From: Pseudomonas cremoris
GTDB lineage: Bacteria; Pseudomonadota; Gammaproteobacteria; Pseudomonadales; Pseudomonadaceae
NCBI RefSeq assembly: GCF_014230465.1
Contig: NZ_JAAXCY010000002.1
Span: 496,001 to 560,000, forward strand
Direction of reading: 5' to 3'
Length of the DNA: 64,000 bases
Made by a program: the position numbers and the translations under genes. The notes under the pieces were generated by a model, which was given only the letters and a program-made list of their open reading frames with translations, was not told where the DNA came from and did not search any database. Positions 1 through 8,398 of this stretch are shown here, piece by piece; the stretch's first letter is position 1, and each line of letters opens with the position of its first letter.

Positions 1-1813
1 GCTTCTTGGCTTTGTCCGGCTGCATGAAAAACGGGTGGCTGAACGTGTGCGTCGCCACTTCGACTTTCGGGTTGGCAAAGATCTCGCGGGCAATCGGCTC
101 AAGCTCACGGGCCAGGAACGGGAACGCACCACGCGGCGAAATCTCACCTTCGATGATCGAGACCGAGGTCAGGAACGGGTTGGGCTTGATGTAGTCGTCC
201 AGGGTGTGGCGACCCGCGTACGGCGTGCCCCGCACTTCGGCGCGGGATGGGAAGCCATCACCGTCGATGTGCACGGTCGCGATGCGACGGCCATTTTCGG
301 TGGTGGTGTCCGGGCGTGGCTGGTCCGGCAGGCGCAGGCTGGCGGTCAGGAAGGCGAACGGATCGAGAATCCACCGGCTGCGCTCGTTGTTGATCTCAAG
401 GATATAAGGCGCCAGTGCCAGGCCACCCCATTTGCCGACCACCACCGGGTTGAACACAGCGCCATTGGCACCGCTCAGGGACAACGCCGGGGTTGGGCCG
501 TTAGGCAACACCGAGACGGATGCCAGGTCGCGGGAGCGCGGTACAACCGGCGCTTCAAATGAGCCCAGCAATGCCTTGTCCTGGTGAGTGATGGTCAGCA
601 CTTGGGTGGCTGGCGGCGCATCACGCTTCAGGCCCAGGCGCTTGAGCAGCAACTTGTCTTCAACCGGCAGGCCACTGAAAAACACCACCGGGACGTTTTC
701 GTCCAGGCGCGCGTTGAGAAAACGATTGAACGCGGGCGTGTCCTGCGGCGGGCCGCTGGTCATCCAGGTGACCACACCTGCGTACAAACCGCTGAAGCCG
801 TATTGCGGCAGGTCACTGTTGGCGGGGAGGTAATCGACGCGATAGCCGAGATACTCCAGCAAGCCGCCCAGGTTGCTATGTCCAGCAGCATCTTCGAGCG
901 CGCCTTCACGCGGGTCGTAGATCATTGCGATACGGCGCGGCTGAACCTCGATGCTGCTGATGCCCAGGGTGTTGAGATCCGGAGTGCTGATGTACGGAAT
1001 GAAGCCCTCGTCACGCAAACGCTTGGCGAGCTTGCGCGCTTCTTCGCGGCGCTCAGGTGGCAGGTAGTCGATGGCAACCAGCGGGATGCCCTTGGCGCGC
1101 AGCGGTTGCAGGTGCGTCTCGAGCCACTGGCGGTCGGACTCGGACACCGGACGATAGCGCTTGGCGGAAGCATCCCAGCCCGCATGAATCGACTCGACGG
1201 CGACTGCGGCCGCCACGCCATCCAGCTCTGGCAGCACTTCGAAGCCGCGGTTGAAGAACAGCTTCAAGTTAGGCTGACGCTTGTGCAACTCACGCAGCAA
1301 GCTGGCCAAGCCAACGCGCTGTGCTTCACGGGAGGCTTGTGGCAGCAGTTGGAAGCTGTCGAGGGTGTCCAGAAACAGGCCGGCATAACCTTGCGCTTCG
1401 AGGGCCTTGGCGCGACCGAACAGGTGCTCACGCCAGGCCGTCGAGGTGAGGTCCATCACCTGACTGTTCCAAGAGTCGTTGCGCACCGGGGAAATCGCTT
1501 TGCTCAGCCCGGCTTTCTCGACTTCGGCCTTGTTGCCATCGAACTCACCGATGGACAAATAGGCAAACGGCTGGCTTCCCAGTGCCCGCAAGGTTTTCAC
1601 ATCGCCCGGTGTCATATGGCCCGGCTCGACCACGGCCCAATCGAACTGCGACAGTTCTGGCAGCGGTGGTTGGTCGGCGTACCAGAACGCCACGCTGGCC
1701 GGTTGAGGCAAAGCAGCAGCGTGGGCAACTGGCCCTGCAACGAACAATGCTAGAGCAGCGAGTAGCCGCTCGGCGATCGCGCGCAAACGCGTCCTGCGGA
1801 AAACGATTTCCAT
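1..1813 (-). CDS. pelA: PelA, Pel polysaccharide hydrolase/deacetylase (partial, runs off left edge)
   Basis: About 604 codons are in the window; the C-terminus lies beyond base 1. The start at 1813 (MEIVFRRTRLRAIAERLL) gives a signal peptide ending near AHAAA. The next stretch (VAFWYADQPPLPELSQFDW, then FAYLSIGEFDG) fits the GH114-type TIM barrel at the N-terminus of PelA. The last residues in the window read VATHTFSHPF, which matches the metal-binding TH-x3-H motif of the polysaccharide deacetylase domain. PelA is known as a periplasmic enzyme that deacetylates and cleaves Pel, a galactosamine-rich exopolysaccharide. It lies 62 bp downstream of pelX on the same strand, so the two are probably co-transcribed, with pelBCDEFG expected past the edge. 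Identity is strong from architecture and neighbour. Confidence 0.9.
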   Translation of the reverse strand, partial: MEIVFRRTRLRAIAERLLAALALFVAGPVAHAAALPQPASVAFWYADQPPLPELSQFDWAVVEPGHMTPGDVKTLRALGSQPFAYLSIGEFDGNKAEVEKAGLSKAISPVRNDSWNSQVMDLTSTAWREHLFGRAKALEAQGYAGLFLDTLDSFQLLPQASREAQRVGLASLLRELHKRQPNLKLFFNRGFEVLPELDGVAAAVAVESIHAGWDASAKRYRPVSESDRQWLETHLQPLRAKGIPLVAIDYLPPERREEARKLAKRLRDEGFIPYISTPDLNTLGISSIEVQPRRIAMIYDPREGALEDAAGHSNLGGLLEYLGYRVDYLPANSDLPQYGFSGLYAGVVTWMTSGPPQDTPAFNRFLNARLDENVPVVFFSGLPVEDKLLLKRLGLKRDAPPATQVLTITHQDKALLGSFEAPVVPRSRDLASVSVLPNGPTPALSLSGANGAVFNPVVVGKWGGLALAPYILEINNERSRWILDPFAFLTASLRLPDQPRPDTTTENGRRIATVHIDGDGFPSRAEVRGTPYAGRHTLDDYIKPNPFLTSVSIIEGEISPRGAFPFLARELEPIAREIFANPKVEVATHTFSHPFFMQPDKAKK

Positions 1814-1875
1814 AATTCACTCTTGAAAATGACTGGGCCGATACTGCGTTAACGTCGGGCGAACTGACCGTCGAA

Positions 1876-2808
1876 TTACAAACTACGCAAGAGCTGTGCT
1901 AGACCCTGGCCGATTGAAGTCGGTTCCGGGAGAGCAAAGCGTTCCAGCAAACGGGCGTTGTTGGCGCGCGAATGGCGAATATCACCTTGGCGTGGCGCTT
2001 GGTAGGTCACGTTCAACGGGGTGCCCGTGGCATCGCCCAGTTCAGCGATAAGATCGTTGAGGCTGGTGGCGCGGTTAAGTCCGACGTTGATGGCCCCTAG
2101 GGCCGGCTCGTTGGTCTCTACCGCCTGGACAAGAATGCTCACCAAATCTTGCACAAATACGAAGTCGCGGGTTTGCTCGCCGTCACCAAATACGGTGATG
2201 GGCTTACGGGCCAGTGCGCGCTCGGTGAAGATGCTGATCACGCCGGAGTAAGGCGAGGAAGGGTCTTGGCGTGGGCCAAAAATATTGAAGAAGCGGAAGA
2301 TCACCGGCTCCAGGCCGTGCTCGCGGCGATAGAAGTCCAGGTAGTACTCACTCGACAACTTGTCGCTGGCATACGGCGTCAGCGGGGACTTAGGCGTGTC
2401 TTCATCAATGGCGGTGCCTTCGCCATTGTTGCCGTAAGTGGCAGCGCTGGACGCAAATACCACGCGCACCACACCGGCTTTCAACATGCTTTGGCAAACG
2501 TTGAGTGTGCCGACAAAGTTGGCTTGGTGGGTGGCGACCGGATCGTCTACCGAGGCCTGGACCGACGCGACGGCTGCCAAGTGCACGACCGCGCTGCAAT
2601 CTCGCATGGCGCGCTCGACGACGGTGCTGTCTGCAACATCACCCACCACCAGTTCCAGGTCGGCATTGTCCATTGGCAGGTTAGTCACCTTGCCGGTGGA
2701 CAAGTTATCCAGCACGCGAATCTTGTAGCCCTTGCCCAACAAGGCATCGACCAGATGTGAACCGATGAAACCTGCACCACCTGTAACCAGAACGCGTCCT
2801 ACGACCAT
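1876..2808 (-). CDS. pelX: PelX, UDP-GlcNAc C4-epimerase of the Pel locus
   Basis: A 310-residue short-chain dehydrogenase/reductase epimerase. The Rossmann motif GGAGFIG is at residues 10-16. The catalytic Ser-Tyr-Lys falls at S121, Y146 (YASDK) and K150, the positions I recall for P. protegens PelX. PelX interconverts UDP-GlcNAc and UDP-GalNAc to supply GalNAc precursor for Pel. Its position immediately upstream of pelA supports PelX over a housekeeping GalE. The start at 2808 is preceded by AGGAAG. It is first in the minus-strand operon, so the pel promoter should lie in the 438-bp gap to the right. Confidence 0.88.
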   Translation of the reverse strand: MVVGRVLVTGGAGFIGSHLVDALLGKGYKIRVLDNLSTGKVTNLPMDNADLELVVGDVADSTVVERAMRDCSAVVHLAAVASVQASVDDPVATHQANFVGTLNVCQSMLKAGVVRVVFASSAATYGNNGEGTAIDEDTPKSPLTPYASDKLSSEYYLDFYRREHGLEPVIFRFFNIFGPRQDPSSPYSGVISIFTERALARKPITVFGDGEQTRDFVFVQDLVSILVQAVETNEPALGAINVGLNRATSLNDLIAELGDATGTPLNVTYQAPRQGDIRHSRANNARLLERFALPEPTSIGQGLAQLLRSL

Positions 2809-3246
2809 GAAGTTTTCTTCCTAAAGACTCTACTGCAGACGTGAATCAAAGAGCCTGCGAACAAGGTAATTGTGTTTAATGGGTACCCCGACTGACGCCA
2901 CTTGGCCATCAGGGTCCAAGCCGCAACATCCCGACCTCTTTAAGAACAACAGCATGGGACGAATCTGCGCTATTAATGTCATTTTAATGGCTTAGAGCCA
3001 TCAAAACCGTCGCAAATAATGTTGGATCCATTTGGAACTGTCAACGTTTTGTCTTGCCTGCCGCCAAACGGTCACTCCAGGCTCGATTCACGCCATTTAT
3101 TTGACAGCGTAAAACCAGCAAAGCCACTTCCGCCGCCTGTTGGACGCCCGCTGATTCGGTCATCCCACCGCACAAAAGCCTCTTGCATAAAACCACGCCA
3201 TCACAATAATGAGAGCAATTACCATTTACACATCGGTAGCACGCTC
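2809..3246. promoter_or_regulatory. Divergent intergenic region between pelX and the ECF sigma gene
   Basis: This 438-bp AT-richer gap separates pelX (minus) from the sigma factor gene (plus) and should hold both promoters. The right end carries a Fur-like box, listed separately. Two loose matches to the FleQ consensus as I recall it are present: at 3092-3105 (minus strand GTCAAATAAATGGC, 10 of 14) and 2978-2991 (9 of 14). FleQ is the known c-di-GMP-responsive regulator of pel, so they are worth testing but are not convincing alone. I see no open reading frame worth calling. Confidence 0.45.
3205..3223 (+). promoter_or_regulatory. Fur-like box upstream of the ECF sigma gene
   Basis: The 19 bases AATAATGAGAGCAATTACC match the classical Fur box in 13 of 19 positions, including ATAATGA and ATTA. 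The box ends 23 bp before the sigma factor ATG, so an iron-loaded repressor bound here would cover the promoter. It implies that the sigma/anti-sigma/receptor cassette is made under iron limitation. Confidence 0.65.
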
Positions 3247-3747
3247 ATGTCGGCCCTTGATCATTCAGCGCTTCATCAGTTGTACAGCGACCACAACAGT
3301 TGGCTTAAAGGCTGGCTGCGGGTACGGCTGGGGAACGCGGCGGATGCGTCTGACCTCGCGCAGGACACTTTCCTGCGCGTGATGACGGCTCGCAACAGCG
3401 CGCCGATCCGTGAGCCGCGTGGCTACCTGAGTGCGATCGCACGTTCGTTACTGATCGATAAATCCCGCCGTCGCGCCATCGAGCAGGCTTATCTGCAGGC
3501 GCTGGCGCTGCGGCCGGAGCCGGTGGAAGTGTCGCCGGAGGTGCGTTTGTCGATCATCGAAATGCTGGTGTCCATCGACAGCCTGCTGGATGACTTGGGG
3601 GTGCGCACGCGAGAGATTTTCCTGGCGGTGCAGCTTGAGGGCTTGAACTACGTCGCCGCCGGTGAACGCTTTGGGGTGTCGGTGACCACGGTGAAGAACC
3701 ATCTGATCCGCGCCATGACGCAATGCCTGTTGCTGGTCGAGAGCTGA
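3247..3747 (+). CDS. FecI-type ECF sigma factor
   Basis: A 166-residue ECF sigma-70 factor. Region 2 is seen as ASDLAQDTFLRVMTARNSAPIREPRGYLSAIARSLLIDKSRRR, with region 4 as GLNYVAAGERFGVSVTTVKNHL (helix-turn-helix) near the C-terminus. ATG 3247 is preferred over upstream in-frame starts because the protein then begins like its family (MSALDHSALHQLY) and follows the Fur box directly. The stop overlaps the next gene (TGATG). In cell-surface signalling, such a factor is held by a FecR protein and released when a siderophore binds the outer-membrane receptor; both partners follow here. Confidence 0.92.
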   Translation: MSALDHSALHQLYSDHNSWLKGWLRVRLGNAADASDLAQDTFLRVMTARNSAPIREPRGYLSAIARSLLIDKSRRRAIEQAYLQALALRPEPVEVSPEVRLSIIEMLVSIDSLLDDLGVRTREIFLAVQLEGLNYVAAGERFGVSVTTVKNHLIRAMTQCLLLVES

Positions 3748-4694
3748 TGAAGCCGTCCCTGGATTTAAAGACGCTTGAAGCCGCCGCCACCTGGTACGTG
3801 CAGTTGAATGACGGCGAGGCTGACGAGGCACGCACACAAGTTTGGCAGGCCTGGTTGCAGGCCTGCCCACAGCACGCAGCGGCGTGGGGGCGAGTCGAGG
3901 CGCTGCAACAGCAATGGGCAAGGATGCCTCAGCAAGCCGCCCTCTCCGGCCTCGGCGCCGCCCAGAAACAACGCCGTGAGGTGTTGAAGATCCTGAGCAT
4001 GCTGATGGCCGTCGGCGCGTGTTCGTGGCTGGCGGTGGAGCAGGTTCCGTACCGCGCCCTGATGGCCGAGCAACGTACCGGTACCCGTGAACGTCGCTCA
4101 CTGCGCCTGGATGATGGCACGCAATTGGAGCTGAACGCCGACACGTCGCTGGACATCCATTTCGACGCCAACCAACGACTGATCCGGCTCTATCAGGGTG
4201 AAATCCGGGTGCAAACCGCCAAGGATCCAGCCCTGCGGCCGTTCATCATCACCACAGGCGACGGCAGCATCAAAGCCCTCGGCACGCAGTTCAGTGTTCG
4301 CCAGTTCGACGATCACACCCAGGTCGGTGTGCTGGAGTCCGCCGTTGAAATACGCCCGCGCCGACAATCGGGCCACGTGTTGCGTTTGGAGAGCGGCCAG
4401 CAGGTCGCGTTCGACCGTGATGCCATCCAGAACCCCTCGGCCCTGCCAGCAGGCTCCACCGCTTGGGTGCATGGCATGTTGAGTGTGGACGACTGGCGCC
4501 TGGGGGATTTCATTACGGAGCTCAGCCGTTATCGCCCTGGCGTGCTGCGCTGCGACCCGGCGGTGCAAGGCTTGAGCATCTCGGGCGCGTTCCGTATCGA
4601 CGACACCGACACCGTGCTGGAAAACCTGGGCAAATCCCTGCCGGTGAAGGTGCGGTATGTCACCCGCTACTGGGCCACTATCGAACCCGCGTGA
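3747..4694 (+). CDS. FecR-family anti-sigma factor / signal transducer
   Basis: A 315-residue inner-membrane regulator. The cytoplasmic N-terminal domain (residues about 1-75) has the FecR-type pattern AATWYVQLNDGEADEAR and WQAWLQACPQHAAAWGRVE. One membrane span follows (about residues 78-97), then the periplasmic FecR domain (RSLRLDDGTQLELNADTSLDI; TGDGSIKALGTQFSVRQFDD). Its ATG overlaps the sigma factor stop by one base, so expression is coupled. It binds the sigma factor in the cytoplasm and receives the signal from the STN domain of the receptor encoded 101 bp downstream. Confidence 0.92.
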   Translation: MKPSLDLKTLEAAATWYVQLNDGEADEARTQVWQAWLQACPQHAAAWGRVEALQQQWARMPQQAALSGLGAAQKQRREVLKILSMLMAVGACSWLAVEQVPYRALMAEQRTGTRERRSLRLDDGTQLELNADTSLDIHFDANQRLIRLYQGEIRVQTAKDPALRPFIITTGDGSIKALGTQFSVRQFDDHTQVGVLESAVEIRPRRQSGHVLRLESGQQVAFDRDAIQNPSALPAGSTAWVHGMLSVDDWRLGDFITELSRYRPGVLRCDPAVQGLSISGAFRIDDTDTVLENLGKSLPVKVRYVTRYWATIEPA

Positions 4695-4795
4695 AAATTG
4701 TTGTCGGGCAACCTTGCTGATTTTGATTCTCATCCGTCAATGACACAAACCGCTATTGCAGCGACTTTCTGCCAGCTCAACGGAAGGATCACCGA

Positions 4796-7207
4796 ATGCC
4801 CCCGCTTCCTCTCTTCGCCAACACGTCCATGACGCGCGCCGTGCGTCTGGCGCTGTTTGGCTTGACCCTCGCCAGCCTGCCCGGCCTGGCGTTGATGCCA
4901 ACCCCTGCGTTGGCACAAACCCAGGCAGCCTACGCCATTCCAGCGGGGCCGCTGGGTAAGGCACTGACGCAATTTGGCGTGCAGGCGGGCGTGACGATTT
5001 CGTTCGACACCGACCAGGCTCGACACCTCACCAGCACCGGTCTGAACGGTTCGTACACCGTTGAAGACGGTCTGGCACGTTTGCTGGCCAACAGCGGCAT
5101 GCACGCCGAACGCCAGAGCAACGGCGGCTACATACTGGTCGCAAACGCCGAGCAGAGTGCATTGCAGTTGGGCGCCACGCAGGTGACCACCAACCAACTC
5201 GGCACGGTGACCGAAGGCACGGGTTCCTATACCCCCGGCACCATCGCCACGGCCACGCGCCTGGTGCTGACGCCGCGCGAAACGCCGCAGTCGATTTCCG
5301 TCGTCACGCGCCAGGCCATGGACGACTTCGGCCTCAACTCCATTGATGACGTGATGCGCCACACCCCCGGCATCACCGTGTCGACCTATGACAGCGAGCG
5401 CACCAACTATTACTCGCGCGGTTTCTCCATCAACACTTTCCAGTACGACGGCATCCCGACCCTGCGTGACGCCCAGTATTCCGCCGGCCAGACCCTCACC
5501 GACATGGCGCTGTACGACCGCATCGAAGTGCTCAAGGGCGCCACCGGCCTGCTCACCGGCGCTGGCGGCGTGGGCGGCACGCTCAACCTGATCCGTAAAA
5601 AACCGACTGCCGACTTCCAGGGCAGCATCGAGTTGGGCGCCGGCTCCTGGGACAACTACCGCTCGCAGATCGACGTCAGCGGCCCGTTGACCGAAACCGG
5701 CAACATCCGAGGCCGTGCGGTCGCCGCCTACAATGACAAGCACTCATTCCTCGACCACTACTCGCGCAAGACCAGCGTGTTCTACGGGATTCTAGAGGCC
5801 GACCTGGACGAAGACACCCTGCTGACCGTCGGCGCCGACTATCAGGACAGTGATCCAAAAGGTTCCAGCTGGACCGGCAGCCGCATGATCTTCGACGCCG
5901 AGGGTAAAGAACTGGACTTGCCACGCTCGTTCAACAACGGCCCGAAATGGGGTTCATGGGCGCAGTACACACGCACCGCCTTCGCCACCTTGGAGCACAG
6001 TTTCAGCAATGGCTGGGTCGCCAAAGGTCAGTACAACCACCAGATCAACGCCTATCACGCGCCGCTGGGCGCCCTGTCCCAGGACTCGGGCAACCAGAGT
6101 TCGCTGTTTGCACGTAAATACGTGGGTGAAACCACCAGCGACAGCCTCGACGCCTACGCCACCGGGCCGTTTGAACTGTTTGGCCGCGAACACGAACTGG
6201 TGCTCGGTCAGTCGGTGGCCATCAGCACATGGAAGAACAAGGCCTACAACGCCCTGTTTGCAAGCGGCACCAACTCGGCTGATTTCTACACGTGGGATGG
6301 CGACATTCCGGAGCCGGCGTGGGTTAAATATCGCGACTTCGACCAGACCACTCGCCAGACCGGCAGCTACCTCACCAGCCGCTTTAGCGTGACCGACGAA
6401 ATGCACCTGTTGCTCGGCGCTCGCTTGGCCAACTATCAAGTCACCGGCAACAGCAAATCCAAGGAAAGCGGCAAAGTCGTGCCTTATGCTGGCCTGACTT
6501 ACGACCTGAACGACAACTTCACCGCCTACACCAGCTACACCGAAATCTTCCAGCCGCAGACCGACTACCGCGACCGCAACGACAAAATGCTCGAACCGGA
6601 CGAAGGCAAAAACTACGAAGTGGGCATCAAGGGTGAGTTCTTCAACGACGCCCTGAACACCAGCCTCGCCTACTTTGAAGTGCACGAGACCAACCGCCCG
6701 GAACTCGACACCTCACCTGGCGCCGCCCTGATCAACGACTCGCCCTACTACGGCACCAAGTCCAAGACCAAAGGCTACGAAGCGGAAATCTCCGGCGAAC
6801 TGGCCACCGGTTGGCAGTTGCAAGCGGGCTACACCCACAAGATCGCGCGCGACGACAACGGCAAAAAAATCGCCACGTGGGAGCCGGAAGATCAGATCAA
6901 CCTCTACACCACCTACAAGCTGACGGGTTCGCTGGACAAACTCACCCTTGGCGGTGGCGCGCGCTGGCAGAGCGAAGGCTGGAAGTCGATCAGCAATGCC
7001 GGCCTGCGCCGTTCCGAAGTGCTCACCCAGGACGCGTACTGGTTGGTGGACCTGATGGCGCGCTACCAGATCACCGAGAACCTGTCGGCGACCCTGAACG
7101 TCAACAACGTGTTCGACAAGAACTACTACACCAACATCGGCTTCTACGATTCGGCCTACCCTGGCGACCCACGCAACATGATGGTCACCACGCGCTGGAA
7201 TTTCTGA
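4796..7207 (+). CDS. TonB-dependent siderophore receptor with STN signalling domain (FpvA/FoxA type)
   Basis: An 803-residue outer-membrane receptor. ATG 4796 is preceded by GGAAGGA. A signal peptide ends near PALAQTQA. A secretin/TonB short N-terminal (STN) domain follows (AIPAGPLGKALTQFGVQAGV to GGYILVANAE, about residues 42-118), then the plug (TPRETPQSISVVTRQAMDD; VLKGATGLLTGAGGVGGTLNLIRKKP) and a 22-strand-type barrel ending in aromatic F (TTRWNF). The STN domain is what FecR proteins read, so this receptor is expected to switch on the sigma factor upstream. The ligand cannot be read from sequence; a hydroxamate or pyoverdine-type ferric siderophore is plausible because FpvA- and FoxA-like receptors share this layout. 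Confidence 0.9.
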   Translation: MPPLPLFANTSMTRAVRLALFGLTLASLPGLALMPTPALAQTQAAYAIPAGPLGKALTQFGVQAGVTISFDTDQARHLTSTGLNGSYTVEDGLARLLANSGMHAERQSNGGYILVANAEQSALQLGATQVTTNQLGTVTEGTGSYTPGTIATATRLVLTPRETPQSISVVTRQAMDDFGLNSIDDVMRHTPGITVSTYDSERTNYYSRGFSINTFQYDGIPTLRDAQYSAGQTLTDMALYDRIEVLKGATGLLTGAGGVGGTLNLIRKKPTADFQGSIELGAGSWDNYRSQIDVSGPLTETGNIRGRAVAAYNDKHSFLDHYSRKTSVFYGILEADLDEDTLLTVGADYQDSDPKGSSWTGSRMIFDAEGKELDLPRSFNNGPKWGSWAQYTRTAFATLEHSFSNGWVAKGQYNHQINAYHAPLGALSQDSGNQSSLFARKYVGETTSDSLDAYATGPFELFGREHELVLGQSVAISTWKNKAYNALFASGTNSADFYTWDGDIPEPAWVKYRDFDQTTRQTGSYLTSRFSVTDEMHLLLGARLANYQVTGNSKSKESGKVVPYAGLTYDLNDNFTAYTSYTEIFQPQTDYRDRNDKMLEPDEGKNYEVGIKGEFFNDALNTSLAYFEVHETNRPELDTSPGAALINDSPYYGTKSKTKGYEAEISGELATGWQLQAGYTHKIARDDNGKKIATWEPEDQINLYTTYKLTGSLDKLTLGGGARWQSEGWKSISNAGLRRSEVLTQDAYWLVDLMARYQITENLSATLNVNNVFDKNYYTNIGFYDSAYPGDPRNMMVTTRWNF

Positions 7208-7218
7208 CGCGGGCTAAA

Positions 7219-7248
7219 TGTGGCGAGGGAGCTGGCTCCTTCGCCACA
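7219..7248. terminator. Hairpin between convergent receptor and SDR genes (TGTGGCGAG family)
   Basis: TGTGGCGAGGGAGC and GCTCCTTCGCCACA pair as a 14-bp stem with one G-T wobble and a 2-base gap between the arms. It lies 11 bp after the receptor stop and 12 bp before the SDR stop, so it can end transcription from both sides although no long T-run follows. The sequence resembles a small REP-like family distinct from the GTGGGAGCGGG repeats elsewhere in the window. Confidence 0.55.
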
Positions 7249-7260
7249 CTTCTATCCGCA

Positions 7261-7962
7261 CTAGTGACCGGCGCTTTGCCCGCCATCGACATGCAGGATC
7301 TCGCCGGTCACAAACCCGGCGTTCTCCAGGTAGACGATGGCCTGGGCAATATCACTCACCTCGCCCATATGCCCAACCGGGTGTAACTGCCCCAACGCCT
7401 CGTGGGTGTGCTCGCCGTGCATCGGCGTCTTGATAATCCCCGGGCTCACCGCATTTACCCGAATCCCACGTTTGGCGTATTCAATCGCCAGGGATTTGGT
7501 CGCCGAATTCAACCCACCTTTGGTCAGGCTGGCGAGCACCGACGGCACCCCGTCAATGGCATGGTCGACGAGGCTGGTGGTGACGTTGACGATATGGCCG
7601 GCACGCTGCTTTTCCATCTCGGCGATAGCCAGTTGGGTGATGTAGAAAAAACCATTGAGGTTCACCGCCAGCACATTGGCGTAGTCCTCCTGGGTATAGG
7701 CGGTGAAGGGTTTGGCGATGAAGATGCCGGCATTGTTGATCAGGCTGTCGATGCGCCCGAACGTGGCCAGGGCTTCGCGAATGACGCGCTGGGCGGTGGC
7801 AGGGTCGGCGATGTCACCGGCGACCGTGAGGATGTTGGGATCGGTGGATGGCTGGATCGAACGCGAGGTGGCGACCACGCGGTAATCAAGGGCGCGATAG
7901 GCCTGGACCACGGCGGCGCCGATGCCTTGGGAGGCGCCGGTAATGATGACGACTTTGCTCAT
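7261..7962 (-). CDS. SDR-family oxidoreductase
   Basis: A 233-residue classical short-chain dehydrogenase. The cofactor motif is GASQGIGA (residues 9-16), followed by the structural NNAG in INNAGIF. The usual Tyr of the YxxxK site is not obvious: the expected region reads LASLTKGGLNSATKSLAIEY, where the YxxxK Tyr is replaced, although a Lys is present. The family-typical C-terminus is VTGEILHVDGGQSAGH. The substrate is unknown. It follows the tautomerase gene by 20 bp on the same strand, so the two probably form a small operon. Confidence 0.85.
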   Translation of the reverse strand: MSKVVIITGASQGIGAAVVQAYRALDYRVVATSRSIQPSTDPNILTVAGDIADPATAQRVIREALATFGRIDSLINNAGIFIAKPFTAYTQEDYANVLAVNLNGFFYITQLAIAEMEKQRAGHIVNVTTSLVDHAIDGVPSVLASLTKGGLNSATKSLAIEYAKRGIRVNAVSPGIIKTPMHGEHTHEALGQLHPVGHMGEVSDIAQAIVYLENAGFVTGEILHVDGGQSAGH

Positions 7963-7982
7963 GATGATGCTCCGGTAGGTGT

Positions 7983-8186
7983 TCAGGCTTGGGACTTGCG
8001 GTATTCGGTGGTGGTGATGCCGGCGTAGCCCCAGTTATCGGTGTCGACTTCTTCGATGACGATGTGGGTCAGGTCAGGGCGTTTGTGCAGGACGCGTTCG
8101 AGGGTCTCGGTGAACTCGGCGATGACCTGGGCTTTTTGCTCCGGGGTAACGCCGTCACGGGTGATGCGCAAGCTGACAAAGGGCAT
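7983..8186 (-). CDS. 4-oxalocrotonate tautomerase family protein
   Basis: A 67-residue protein beginning MPFVSLRITRDGVTPEQKAQVI. The Pro directly after Met is the catalytic general base of 4-oxalocrotonate tautomerases once Met is removed, and the length fits single-domain family members, which form hexamers. Such enzymes move enol/keto double bonds in degradation intermediates; the substrate here is unknown. It is the first gene of a probable two-gene minus-strand unit with the SDR reductase. Confidence 0.87.
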   Translation of the reverse strand: MPFVSLRITRDGVTPEQKAQVIAEFTETLERVLHKRPDLTHIVIEEVDTDNWGYAGITTTEYRKSQA

Positions 8187-8398
8187 GGCAGTGGCTCCAG
8201 TGGCCGACCATCGGGGTGATGGGCGGGCGGTGAGGCCAATCTAGAAGTTCGCTAGCTGGGGATAAAGGTGGGGCCAGGTACTTCATTAATGACGCGGCGT
8301 AACAAGTGCATGCCCTGCTGACTGGCTCGTGCCCATCCCGCGTCCAACGTTTTTTCTGTATAACGCCGTCACTACTTTTGCGTTGCGAATGGATGCCA

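Noticed and set aside
584..1753. 389-codon plus-strand ORF
   Set aside because: It lies wholly antisense to pelA, whose reading frame encodes recognisable GH114 and deacetylase sequence; the ORF has no family-like motif.
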